In this document: positions 56,713-64,000 of the stretch, piece by piece | How positions within the stretch are numbered: position 1 is the stretch's first letter | Layout: each line of letters starts with the position of its first letter | Source: Betaproteobacteria bacterium Ga0077532 | GTDB lineage: Bacteria > Pseudomonadota > Gammaproteobacteria > Burkholderiales > Ga0077523 | Direction: 5' to 3' | Assembly: GCA_001464895.1 (NCBI GenBank) | Contig: LNEE01000017.1 | Span: 62,001-126,000, forward strand | Length of the DNA stretch: 64,000 nucleotides | Position numbers and translations under genes: made by a program | The notes under the pieces: model-generated | The model's database searches: none | The model's input: the letters and a program-made list of their open reading frames with translations, nothing else | What the model was told of the DNA's origin: nothing

Positions 56713-57671
56713 CGCCGGCCGCCACCATCCCGGTCGTCGTGCGCGAAGTGCGGCCCGTCACCCCGCTCATCCGGCAGTTCACCCTCGCTCGAGAGGACGG
56801 CTTGCCGCTGCCCGCCTTCTCCGCCGGCGCCCACGTCGTCGTGGTGATGCCTGGGCCTGCGCGGACGCTGCGCAATCCGTATTCGCTGATGGGGACGAGC
56901 GCCGATCTCTCGACGTACGACATCGCGGTCCGCCTTTCCGAGACCTCGCGGGGTGGTTCGCGCTTCATGCACGAGGCGGTCGCGCCCGGTTCGAAGCTCG
57001 CCATCACACCGCCGGTGAACCTGTTCCCGCTCGACAAGTTGGCACGACGCCATCTGCTTCTCTGCGGCGGTGTCGGGATCACCCCCGTATCGGCGCACGT
57101 GCGCGAGCTCGTCCATGGCTGCGTCCCATTCGAGGTGCACTGCGGAGCACGCTCCATCGAGCACGCGACCCTCGCGCTCGAGCTGCAGGCAATAGCGCCG
57201 GACGCCGTCACGATCCATCTCGACATGCCCGGCCCGACGATGGATGTCGGTTCGATCCTCGCGGAGCAACCGCTCGGCACCCATCTGTACGTCTGCGGGC
57301 CCGGCGGCATGATCGAGAACGTCATCGCCACGGCCCGCGCCGCCGGATGGCCCCAGAGCCACCTCCACTGGGAGCGATTCACCGCCCCGCCCGCAGGCAA
57401 GCCGTTCGAGGTGACGTTGTCGCGCTCCGGCAAGCGCATCACCGTGCCGCCGGAGATGAGCCTGCTGGAAGCCATCGAGGCCGCCGGTGTCGATGCGCCC
57501 TTCCTTTGTCGGGGCGGTGCCTGTGGCCAGTGCGAGACGACGGTGCTGGCACTCGACGGCACCCTGCTCCACCACGACGTCTATCTGTCGGCGGACCAGA
57601 AGGCGGCGGGCGACCGGATCATGCCGTGCGTCTCCCGCGCCGACTGCCGCACGCTGGTCCTCGACCGCTGA
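56709..57671 (+). CDS. Ferredoxin reductase of the PDR/VanB type, N-demethylase reductase component
   Basis: 320 residues from a GTG overlapping the preceding stop (GTGA). The order is a flavin domain with RNPYSLMG, a nicotinamide domain with LLLCGGVGITPVSAHVREL and YVCGPGGMI, then a C-terminal plant-type 2Fe-2S domain with C267, C272, C275 and C307 (CRGGACGQC). It would carry electrons from NAD(P)H to the haem oxygenase encoded 40 bases downstream. The same architecture occurs in vanillate demethylase reductases; context points to amine demethylation. Confidence 0.88.
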   Translation: MTPAATIPVVVREVRPVTPLIRQFTLAREDGLPLPAFSAGAHVVVVMPGPARTLRNPYSLMGTSADLSTYDIAVRLSETSRGGSRFMHEAVAPGSKLAITPPVNLFPLDKLARRHLLLCGGVGITPVSAHVRELVHGCVPFEVHCGARSIEHATLALELQAIAPDAVTIHLDMPGPTMDVGSILAEQPLGTHLYVCGPGGMIENVIATARAAGWPQSHLHWERFTAPPAGKPFEVTLSRSGKRITVPPEMSLLEAIEAAGVDAPFLCRGGACGQCETTVLALDGTLLHHDVYLSADQKAAGDRIMPCVSRADCRTLVLDR

Positions 57672-57711
57672 TGTCGCTTCCCTCCCGCCCCGCCGCTCCG
57701 GAACGTTCCCC

Positions 57712-58755
57712 ATGACCATCGCCTTCAAGCCCGACGAAACGTACCGTGACGACTTCACGTTCCGGAACTCCCCGGCCGCCATCCGACGCTTCCCGTTTCC
57801 GTTCGGCGAGGACGTCTACCGGTACGCCGTGAACATCGAACCGCACGTGCGCGGCGGACCCACTGCCGCCTACGACAACCTGTTCGACATCGACGAGCAC
57901 TACATCGCGGAATGTCGCGAGCGCGCGCTCGTCCTCGCGCACGATCCGAAGCGCTGCCAGGCCCTGCCGCACATGATGGCGGCCCAATGGGACACGCTCG
58001 AACTGTTGATGGAGAACCTCTCGACCGACTACCCCGAACACTTCTCGCTCGTTCGCGACGGCAACGCGTGGCACTGGACCAATCGGGCCCTCGGCATCGA
58101 ACAGCACTTCGTGTTCGGCGACGCCGGAACGCTGCCGTGCGAACCGCTCGAGTACATCGGCCGCCAGATGCAGGGCGACCTCACGCTGCAGGACCAGCGC
58201 GAGGACAATCTCTTCATGGACGCCGGCATGGTCACGTGCCAGGCCGACTGGTCGCTCGAATTCGACCTCGGGATGAAGTTCCACGAATGGCACGGGCCCG
58301 TGCCCCTCGCGCACGAGCAGGGCGTGTTCGACCGCGCGCTCAAGTTCCTGCTCAACCTCCAGCTCGGCCGGCCGGTGCGGCGTCTCAACTGGACGATGAC
58401 CATCAACCCGCGGATGGACACCTCACCGGAGCAGTATCCGCAGTGGGGCCCCGACCGTACGACCATCACTCCGGAGAACGCCGGCAGCCGCGTGCACCTC
58501 CGGGTCGAGCTGCAGTCGCTGTTCCGCCTCCCGCGCAGCAACGCGATCCTGTTCGGCATCCGCTGCTATCTCATCAGCCTGGAGGAACTCGCGACGATCC
58601 CGAAGTGGTCGCGCCGCCTGCACCGCGTGCTGCAGACGCTGCCGCCGGAACTCGTGGAGTACAAGGGCCTCTCGCGCTTCCGCGACACGGCCATCGCGTG
58701 GCTGGCACAGCGCGACGACGGCGCGCCCACTTCCGTCGGGACTGCGCCGGACTGA
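57712..58755 (+). CDS. Haem-dependent oxidative N-demethylase catalytic subunit (DUF3445)
   Basis: 347 residues. It opens FKPDETYRDDFTFRNSPAAI and has HWTNRALGIEQHFVFG, EDNLFMDAGMVTCQADWSLEFDLG and LNWTMTINPRMDTSPEQYPQWG, which together match the DUF3445 family. Characterised members are PAS-fold haem enzymes that oxidise dimethylamine to methylamine and formaldehyde. I cannot assign the haem-ligand His by eye. With the reductase and DmmA-like protein it forms a complete three-subunit set. No formaldehyde or methylamine enzymes are visible in the window, so further metabolism would be encoded elsewhere. Confidence 0.83.
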   Translation: MTIAFKPDETYRDDFTFRNSPAAIRRFPFPFGEDVYRYAVNIEPHVRGGPTAAYDNLFDIDEHYIAECRERALVLAHDPKRCQALPHMMAAQWDTLELLMENLSTDYPEHFSLVRDGNAWHWTNRALGIEQHFVFGDAGTLPCEPLEYIGRQMQGDLTLQDQREDNLFMDAGMVTCQADWSLEFDLGMKFHEWHGPVPLAHEQGVFDRALKFLLNLQLGRPVRRLNWTMTINPRMDTSPEQYPQWGPDRTTITPENAGSRVHLRVELQSLFRLPRSNAILFGIRCYLISLEELATIPKWSRRLHRVLQTLPPELVEYKGLSRFRDTAIAWLAQRDDGAPTSVGTAPD

Positions 58756-58793
58756 GCCGCGCCGGTGGCGCCGCCCGCGGCTTAGCCCGCGGA

Positions 58794-59189
58794 TCAAGCC
58801 ACCGAAGGGTCCTTCGACAGGTGCTCGTGGACGGCCAGCCAGCGGCCGTCGGCGCCGCGGGCGAACACGATGGTCTCCCGCTCGTTCCGCGTCTCGTCGC
58901 CCCCTGTCCGCGTGCGTACCCGGACGGTCACCGAATGGGTGAACACCGCGGTGTCTCCGTGCAACGCGACGGTGCGGTCGAACGAATCACACCCGAGCAC
59001 CTCGAGGCCGAGATCACGCTCCCAGCCGGCCCAGTGCACTCGGTAGTCGGCGAGTGAATCGATGCGCCCCGGCATCGAATGGAAGATGAAGCTCGCCCCG
59101 GGCGCAAAGCAGGCGAAGTAGTCGTCGATGCGCCCCTGCGCGAACGCATCGCACAGCCGGGTCGCTGCCGCCAGCACATCCTTTTCCAT
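58794..59189 (-). CDS. SnoaL-like small protein (nuclear transport factor 2 fold)
   Basis: 131 residues from the ATG at 59189, with GAGGAGC upstream. RLCDAFAQGRIDDYFACFAPGASFIFHS and the C-terminal GRWLAVHEHLSKDPS match the SnoaL/DUF4440 fold, a small alpha+beta barrel used by polyketide cyclases, dehydratases and many proteins without a known reaction. It converges with the N-demethylase gene (38 bases apart) and diverges from hyuA. It may modify an intermediate of either pathway; no substrate is evident. Confidence 0.78.
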   Translation of the reverse strand: MEKDVLAAATRLCDAFAQGRIDDYFACFAPGASFIFHSMPGRIDSLADYRVHWAGWERDLGLEVLGCDSFDRTVALHGDTAVFTHSVTVRVRTRTGGDETRNERETIVFARGADGRWLAVHEHLSKDPSVA

Positions 59190-59257
59190 CGTCGCTCCTC
59201 GTTCGAATGAACCGGCCCGGGTGACCCCGCCGGTGCGTCGCTCCCCATTGTCGCGCC

Positions 59258-59295
59258 TGGGTACGCCCATCGGTGCACTCATTGGGGGTACCTCC
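59258..59295. promoter_or_regulatory. Two GGGTAC-centred dyads upstream of hyuA
   Basis: TGGGTACGCCCA (59258-59269) and GGGGGTACCTCC (59284-59295) lie 14 bases apart in the region shared by the divergent SnoaL-like and hyuA genes, 116-153 bases before the hyuA ATG. They resemble the perfect palindrome at 54236-54247. No convincing -10/-35 pair was found nearby. Confidence 0.3.
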
Positions 59296-59410
59296 TCGGT
59301 GGTATTGAGGCGCCACCGCGCGCTGGGCTCCAATGGTCGCATGCCAAACCGTTGCACCGGCCGTCGCGGACTTCACCGCAGCCGGTCCGGGAACCAGAGG
59401 AGATTCGGCG

Positions 59411-61498
59411 ATGACCGTCACCGCGTTGGAAGAGAAGACACAGAAGACCCCGGAGGGCCCCGCTCCCGCGTATCGGGTTGCGTGCGATGTCGGCGGCACC
59501 TTCACCGACATCTGCATCCTCGACGACCGCACCGGCCGTATGCACGTGGCCAAGGTCGCCACGACGCCCGACCCCATCGAAGGCGTGCTGCAGGGCATCG
59601 CCGCCGGTGGCGTGGCGTTGAAGGACATGGTGCTGTTCTCGCACGGCACGACGCTCGCCACGAACGCTCTGATCACGCGCAAGTTCCCCCCCGCCGTGAT
59701 GGTGACCACCCAGGGCTTCCGCGACGTGATCGAGATCCGCCGCGGCACGCGCAACGACCTGTGGGACACCTATGCCGAGATGGCCGGCCCCTACATCCGT
59801 CGCCGGGACCGCCTGACCATCAACGAGCGCGTCGACTACGCCGGCAAGATCCTCGCGGGCATCGACGAGGCCGAAGCCCGCGCCCTGGCCGCCGTGATCC
59901 GCAAGCGCAAGGTCGCCACCGTCGCCGTGTGCTTCGTGAACGCGTTCGCGAATCCGGCCAACGAAGAACGGATGCGCGACATCCTCATGGAGGAACTGCC
60001 CGGCGTCGCCGTCTCGCTGTCGAGCGAGATCCTGCCCGAGATCTTCGAGCACGAGCGGTTCTCGACCACGGTCGCCAACGCGGTGCTCGCACCGGTGGTC
60101 GGCTCGTACGGCAAGGGACTCGCCGAGCGCATGCGCGCAGGCGGCTACGACGAGGACGTCCTGCTGCTCCACTCGGGCGGTGGCGTGATGACGGCGAAGA
60201 CGGCGGAGAAATTCGCGGCGCGACTCGCCGCGTCCGGCATCGCCGCGGGCGCGATCGCCAGCCGCCACGTCGCCCAGCTCGCGGGCTACGAGAACTCCAT
60301 CGGTCTGGACATGGGCGGTACGAGCACCGACGTGTCGCTCTGCGACCGCGGCAATCTGCGCATCACGAAGGACTGGCACGTCGAGTACGGCTACCCGATC
60401 TGCTTCCCGAGCATCGAAGTGCTGACGATCGGCGCCGGCGGCGGCTCCCTCGCCTGGATGGACGACGCGGGGTCCCTGCGCAACGGCCCGCAGTCGGCCG
60501 GCTCGAACCCCGGCCCCGCGTGCTACGACCGCGGCGGAAAGAACCCGACGAACTGCGACGCGAACGTCGTGTTGGGACGTCTGGGCGGCAAGCTCGCTGG
60601 CGGCTCCGTGAAGCTCGATCGCACGCTGGCCGAGGAGGCCATCCGCAAGGGTGTCGCCGAGCCGCTGGGCCTGTCGCTCACCGAAGCCGCCTCGGCCGTC
60701 ATCAAGGTGGCGAACGCCAACATGGCGGACGCCGTGCGACTCATCTCGATCCGCCGCGGGTACGACCCCCGTGACTTCGCCCTCGTCGCCTTCGGCGGCG
60801 CCGGCCCGCTCCACGGCGCCGCACTCGCGAAGGATCTCTCGATCCCCACCGTGCTCATCCCGCCGAACCCCGGTGTGACGTCCGCGCTCGGCTGCCTGCT
60901 GGTCGACATCAAGCACGACGTCACCACCATGTTCCTCGGCAACGCCGCAGAGGTGGACCCGGCCATCGTGGAGAAGACCTTCCAGTCGCTAGAGGCCGAA
61001 GGTCGCGAGCGACTGGAGAACGAAGGTGTGCCGGAAGACCGCATGCTCTTCCAGCGATTCATCGACATGCGGTACCTCGGCCAGTGGCGGTCGCTCGCCG
61101 TGCCGGTGAGCGCGCCCGTCGCGTCCCTCGACGAGGCCATCGCGATCTTCCACGAGGAGCATGGTCGCGAGCACAACTACTCGCAGACCGATGCCCCGGT
61201 CGAGGTGTACCGCCTGACGGTCTCGGCCACCGGCCTGACGCCGAAGGCCGAGTTCGCGAAGTACGAGCTGAAGAAGACGACGCCCGTCCCGGTCGGCCAT
61301 CGCGACGTGGTGTTCGACGAATCGCCCGACCCGCTCCTGACGCCGATCTTCAACCGCGACGAACTGCCTGCCGGCACCGTCATCCCGGGGCCCGCCGTGA
61401 TCGACCAGCTCGACTCGACCACGATCGTCCCGCCCGGCGTGACCGCCGAGGTCGACGCCTGGCTCACGATCATCATGAAGATTCCCCTGGCCGGCTGA
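59411..61498 (+). CDS. hyuA: Hydantoinase/oxoprolinase subunit A
   Basis: 695 residues from ATG 59411, with AGGAG upstream. The actin-like ATPase motifs are visible: ACDVGGTFTDICILDD near residue 25 and GLDMGGTSTDVSLCD near 300. The family block FGGAGPLHGAALA and the C-terminal GTVIPGPAVIDQLDSTT follow. With subunit B it forms ATP-dependent amidohydrolases or carboxylases (N-methylhydantoinase, 5-oxoprolinase, acetone or acetophenone carboxylase type). The start of hyuB lies 40 bases downstream. The absence of a third carboxylase subunit in the window favours an amidohydrolase, but this is not decisive. Confidence 0.92.
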   Translation: MTVTALEEKTQKTPEGPAPAYRVACDVGGTFTDICILDDRTGRMHVAKVATTPDPIEGVLQGIAAGGVALKDMVLFSHGTTLATNALITRKFPPAVMVTTQGFRDVIEIRRGTRNDLWDTYAEMAGPYIRRRDRLTINERVDYAGKILAGIDEAEARALAAVIRKRKVATVAVCFVNAFANPANEERMRDILMEELPGVAVSLSSEILPEIFEHERFSTTVANAVLAPVVGSYGKGLAERMRAGGYDEDVLLLHSGGGVMTAKTAEKFAARLAASGIAAGAIASRHVAQLAGYENSIGLDMGGTSTDVSLCDRGNLRITKDWHVEYGYPICFPSIEVLTIGAGGGSLAWMDDAGSLRNGPQSAGSNPGPACYDRGGKNPTNCDANVVLGRLGGKLAGGSVKLDRTLAEEAIRKGVAEPLGLSLTEAASAVIKVANANMADAVRLISIRRGYDPRDFALVAFGGAGPLHGAALAKDLSIPTVLIPPNPGVTSALGCLLVDIKHDVTTMFLGNAAEVDPAIVEKTFQSLEAEGRERLENEGVPEDRMLFQRFIDMRYLGQWRSLAVPVSAPVASLDEAIAIFHEEHGREHNYSQTDAPVEVYRLTVSATGLTPKAEFAKYELKKTTPVPVGHRDVVFDESPDPLLTPIFNRDELPAGTVIPGPAVIDQLDSTTIVPPGVTAEVDAWLTIIMKIPLAG

Positions 61499-61538
61499 TC
61501 GCGCCCACCCATCCCGAGACACCTGGAGGACACCCGTC

Positions 61539-63554
61539 ATGACACCGGCCAAGACCACGCAGACGCTGGACCCGGTCACGTTCGAAGTGCTGAAGAACGC
61601 GTTCATCAACATCGTCGACCAGATGGCCGAGCAGATCTTCCGGACGTGCTACTCGTTCGTGATCTATTCGCGCGACTTCTCGTCCGCCCTCTGCGATCCG
61701 CAGGGCAACACCGTGATGCAGGGCAGCGGCGACATCGCCGCGCACGTCGGCACGCTGCACTACACGGCCCAGGCGGTCATCAACAACTTCCCCGGCGACA
61801 TCCACCCCGGCGACGTCTTCGTCGTGAACGACGTGTACCAGGGCGGCACGCACTTCAACGACACGCGGATCGTCCGCCCCATCTTCTACAAGGACGAACT
61901 CCTGGGCTTCGCACAGGCCAACGGCCACTGGGCCGACGTCGGTGGCGCCGTGCCGGGGTCCTTCAACGTCAGCGCGCTCGATCACATGGCGGAAGGCCTG
62001 CGCATCACGCCGACGCGGGTCTGGAGCCAGGGCCGGTATCTCGAGGACGTGGGCCGGCTGATCGCCTCGAACACCCGGGCGCCGGCCGACATCATCGGCG
62101 ACATGCAGGCGCAGTCGCAGGCAACGCACATCGCGGAGCTGGAGATCCAGCGTCTCGTCGAGAAGTACGGCATCGACACGATCAAGACGGCCTTCCGCGA
62201 AGTGCAGGACTACGTCGAGACCCTCACGCGCCAGCGCATCTCGAAGCTGCCCGACGGCGTGTGGGAGACCGAGGACTACATCGACGTGGACCCGGCGGCC
62301 GGCGAGGGGCTCGTGCCGATCCGCATCAAGATGACGATCAAGGGCGACCAGGTTCACTACGACCTGTCGAAATCCCATCCGAAGTCGATCTCCACGTTCC
62401 TCAACTCCTGCTTCGGCGGATCGTTCGCGGCCATCGTGGCCGGGACCAAGATGCAGTTCCCGGACATCCCGCTCAACTCCGGCTTCTACCGCGTGGTCAC
62501 CGTGGACCTCGGTCCGAAAGGCTCCGTCGTGAATGCGAGCTGGCCGACACCGGTGGCCGGTTTCTGCTCGGGCCCGTTCGAGAAGATCATGAATTCGATC
62601 TTCGAGCTGTGGGCCGAGATCCTTCCCGAGCGCGCGATGGCGTGCACGTTCAATCTCGAGTACCTGCTCATCGGAGGCCGCGACGCGCGGTACGAGGAGC
62701 GGCCGTACTTCATGTGGTACGACTGGATGGTCGGTGGCTGGGGCGCTCGCAACGGCCGCGATGGCTGGGCCGCGAGTGGCCCGGTGTTCGGCGTGCAACT
62801 CGGCACACAGCCGTTCGAGGGGCAGGAGCGGCTATCGCCCGTCGTCACCACGGAACACGAACTGCGCATCGATTCGGGCGGTCCGGGCAAGTCCCGTGGC
62901 GGCATGGGCGTCGAGAAGGGCGGCACCCTGACGCTCGCAGAGCGCTCCGTCGTGTCGTACTGCTGCGATCGCGAACGTTCCGTCACCTGGGGTCTGTGGG
63001 GCGGGCTGCCGTCCATCCCGCACGGCGTGTGGCTGAACCCGGGCAAGGAGAACGAGCGCTACCTCGGGTCCCTCTTCTCCAGCGTGCCGATCATGGCCGG
63101 CGACACGATCACGCGGCCCTCCGCCGGCGGCGGCGGCCTCGGTGATCCGCTCGAACGCGATCTCGACGCCGTCTGCGAGGACGTCGCCGATGGCTACGTC
63201 TCGATCGCCCGGGCCCGCAAGGACTACGGCGTCGTCGTGAAGACCGTCGACGCGGACCTCGCGCTGTACGAGGTCGACGTGAACGCCTCGCATGCCGAAC
63301 GCGCCCGCATCCGCTCGGCCCGCCTGGGCTGGCTGTCGGAAGACGCCGAATCCGTCGCGGATCGCTATCGCGCCGGCACCCTCGACATGCTCGACCTCAT
63401 CCGCCAGTACGGCGTGATCGTCGACTGGGGCAGCGGCGAACTCCTCAAGAAGACCACGGAGCAGTTCCGCGCGATGTTGATGCGCCGGACCGTCCCCTAC
63501 TGGACCGAGGTGGCCGGCAGCCTGCGGGATGCGCCGACGCTGCAGGTGGCCTGA
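61539..63554 (+). CDS. hyuB: Hydantoinase/oxoprolinase subunit B
   Basis: 671 residues from ATG 61539, with GGAGG ten bases upstream. DPVTFEVLKNAFINIVDQMAEQ is the typical family opening. HPGDVFVVNDVYQGGTHFND and GPGKSRGGMGVEKGG are conserved blocks, and the N-terminal Asp/His cluster would hold the catalytic metal. It is the substrate-binding partner of HyuA. The ending has about 60 residues beyond the usual PSAGGGGLGDPLERD block, including an acyl-chain-like SARLGWLSEDAESV segment. A small ORF and an ABC binding-protein gene follow. Confidence 0.92.
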   Translation: MTPAKTTQTLDPVTFEVLKNAFINIVDQMAEQIFRTCYSFVIYSRDFSSALCDPQGNTVMQGSGDIAAHVGTLHYTAQAVINNFPGDIHPGDVFVVNDVYQGGTHFNDTRIVRPIFYKDELLGFAQANGHWADVGGAVPGSFNVSALDHMAEGLRITPTRVWSQGRYLEDVGRLIASNTRAPADIIGDMQAQSQATHIAELEIQRLVEKYGIDTIKTAFREVQDYVETLTRQRISKLPDGVWETEDYIDVDPAAGEGLVPIRIKMTIKGDQVHYDLSKSHPKSISTFLNSCFGGSFAAIVAGTKMQFPDIPLNSGFYRVVTVDLGPKGSVVNASWPTPVAGFCSGPFEKIMNSIFELWAEILPERAMACTFNLEYLLIGGRDARYEERPYFMWYDWMVGGWGARNGRDGWAASGPVFGVQLGTQPFEGQERLSPVVTTEHELRIDSGGPGKSRGGMGVEKGGTLTLAERSVVSYCCDRERSVTWGLWGGLPSIPHGVWLNPGKENERYLGSLFSSVPIMAGDTITRPSAGGGGLGDPLERDLDAVCEDVADGYVSIARARKDYGVVVKTVDADLALYEVDVNASHAERARIRSARLGWLSEDAESVADRYRAGTLDMLDLIRQYGVIVDWGSGELLKKTTEQFRAMLMRRTVPYWTEVAGSLRDAPTLQVA

Positions 63555-63560
63555 ACTTTC

Positions 63561-63713
63561 ATGAACAACGAGATCGCCAGCATCGACACGGCGACGCAGA
63601 CGTCCGAAACAGGGGCGCCCACCACGGAAGGCGATCGTTTCTCTCGCAAGCACGGCCGCGCCTCGCACCGCACGGCCGACGGAATGCCACCTCAACTGGG
63701 AGTCTGTTCATGA
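63561..63713 (+). CDS. 50-residue small ORF bridging hyuB and the binding-protein gene
   Basis: An ATG six bases after the hyuB stop opens a frame of 50 codons that ends exactly at the ATGA overlapping the next start. The peptide is hydrophilic, Thr- and Arg-rich, with no membrane segment or known family. No ribosome site precedes it, so translation would depend on coupling from hyuB. It may equally be untranslated spacer; the exact junctions are its only support. Confidence 0.3.
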   Translation: MNNEIASIDTATQTSETGAPTTEGDRFSRKHGRASHRTADGMPPQLGVCS

Positions 63714-64000
63714 GTTCGATGCTGGAACGCAGGAAGGTTCTGAAGGCCGCCGTCGCCGGCGCCGCCACCGCCGCCACGGGGCCGTGGTTCATCAAGGATC
63801 TCTACGCCGCCGACGAGATCAAGATCGCGGGCATCCACGACGCATCCGGCGGTCTCGATCTGCTCGGGCGACCGATGATCGACGTGCTGACGATGGCCGT
63901 GGAGGAGGCAAACGCCGCCGGCGGTCTGCTCGGGAAGCAGATCAAGCTCATCAACTACGACGCCCAGTCGAACATCCAGTACTACACGCAGTACGCCACC
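63710..64000 (+). CDS. Tat-exported ABC transporter substrate-binding protein, Leu/Ile/Val- or urea-type (truncated by window end)
   Basis: The first 97 residues are visible, from an ATG with GGGAG eight bases upstream. The N-terminus LERRKVLKAAVAGAATAA is a twin-arginine-like signal (RRKVLK), followed by the mature start DEIKIAGIHDASGGLDLLG. MAVEEANAAGGLLGKQIKLIN is the signature of periplasmic binding proteins of the branched-chain amino acid, urea and amide group. It would capture a solute for an ABC importer whose other genes probably lie to the right. Position after hyuAB suggests that the ligand is their substrate or product. Confidence 0.82.
   Translation, partial: MSSMLERRKVLKAAVAGAATAATGPWFIKDLYAADEIKIAGIHDASGGLDLLGRPMIDVLTMAVEEANAAGGLLGKQIKLINYDAQSNIQYYTQYAT

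Overview
The window is GC-rich chromosomal DNA that looks like a betaproteobacterium; the genus cannot be named from sequence alone. The reasons are the gene order tig-clpP-clpX-lon-hupB-(tRNA-Val, tRNA-Asp)-ppiD, the linked blocks gloB/mltD and methyltransferase-rnhA-dnaQ, the hpnCDE squalene operon, and the large clustered beta-oxidation set with its own ETF. No protein-coding gap longer than 300 bases was found. No insertion sequence and no CRISPR array was seen.

Layout. (1) 1-3353 is the right end of an integrated element. It has a chain of very small, start/stop-overlapping genes, an excisionase-like helix-turn-helix gene, a tyrosine integrase, and a 3' fragment of tRNA-Val(CAC) that marks the attachment site. 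(2) 3354-8252 holds a NitT/TauT-type ABC importer whose substrate-binding gene is separated from the ATPase and permease by an opposing chemoreceptor gene. (3) 8271-14106 holds a TTG-initiated lipoprotein coupled to dnaQ, rnhA and a methyltransferase on the minus strand, then gloB and mltD on the plus strand. (4) 14186-20844 is a yejABEF-like oligopeptide importer with an enlarged permease and a binding protein that also carries a C-terminal membrane helix. (5) 20937-30904 holds fabI, ppiD, two tRNAs, hupB, lon, clpX, clpP, tig and tRNA-Leu, i.e. envelope and cytosolic protein quality control. (6) 30957-34734 is hpnC-hpnD-hpnE plus a short-chain dehydrogenase homologue that has lost its catalytic Tyr/Lys pair. 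(7) 34698-39854 holds a thioesterase, electron-transfer-flavoprotein:ubiquinone oxidoreductase, a Gcr-type membrane protein and a class II aldolase homologue. (8) 39898-54130 is a minus-strand fatty-acid catabolism block: acyl-CoA synthetase, etfB, etfA, two acyl-CoA dehydrogenases, thioesterase, FadL porin, a reversed-order FadB/FadJ-type enzyme and thiolase. Its electrons would pass through ETF to the oxidoreductase of block 7. (9) 54424-58755 is an APC permease followed by three genes of a haem-dependent oxidative N-demethylase (dimethylamine monooxygenase type). (10) 58794-64000 holds a SnoaL-like protein, ATP-dependent hydantoinase/oxoprolinase subunits HyuA and HyuB, a 50-codon small ORF and the start of a Tat-exported ABC binding protein.

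The best candidate for a little-described system is blocks 9-10 read together: an amine permease, an oxidative N-demethylase, an ATP-dependent cyclic-amide hydrolase and a solute importer. They could form one route for using N-methylated, cyclic nitrogen compounds. This rests on gene neighbourhood and a recurring GGGTAC dyad in the two intergenic regions; the substrate is not proven.
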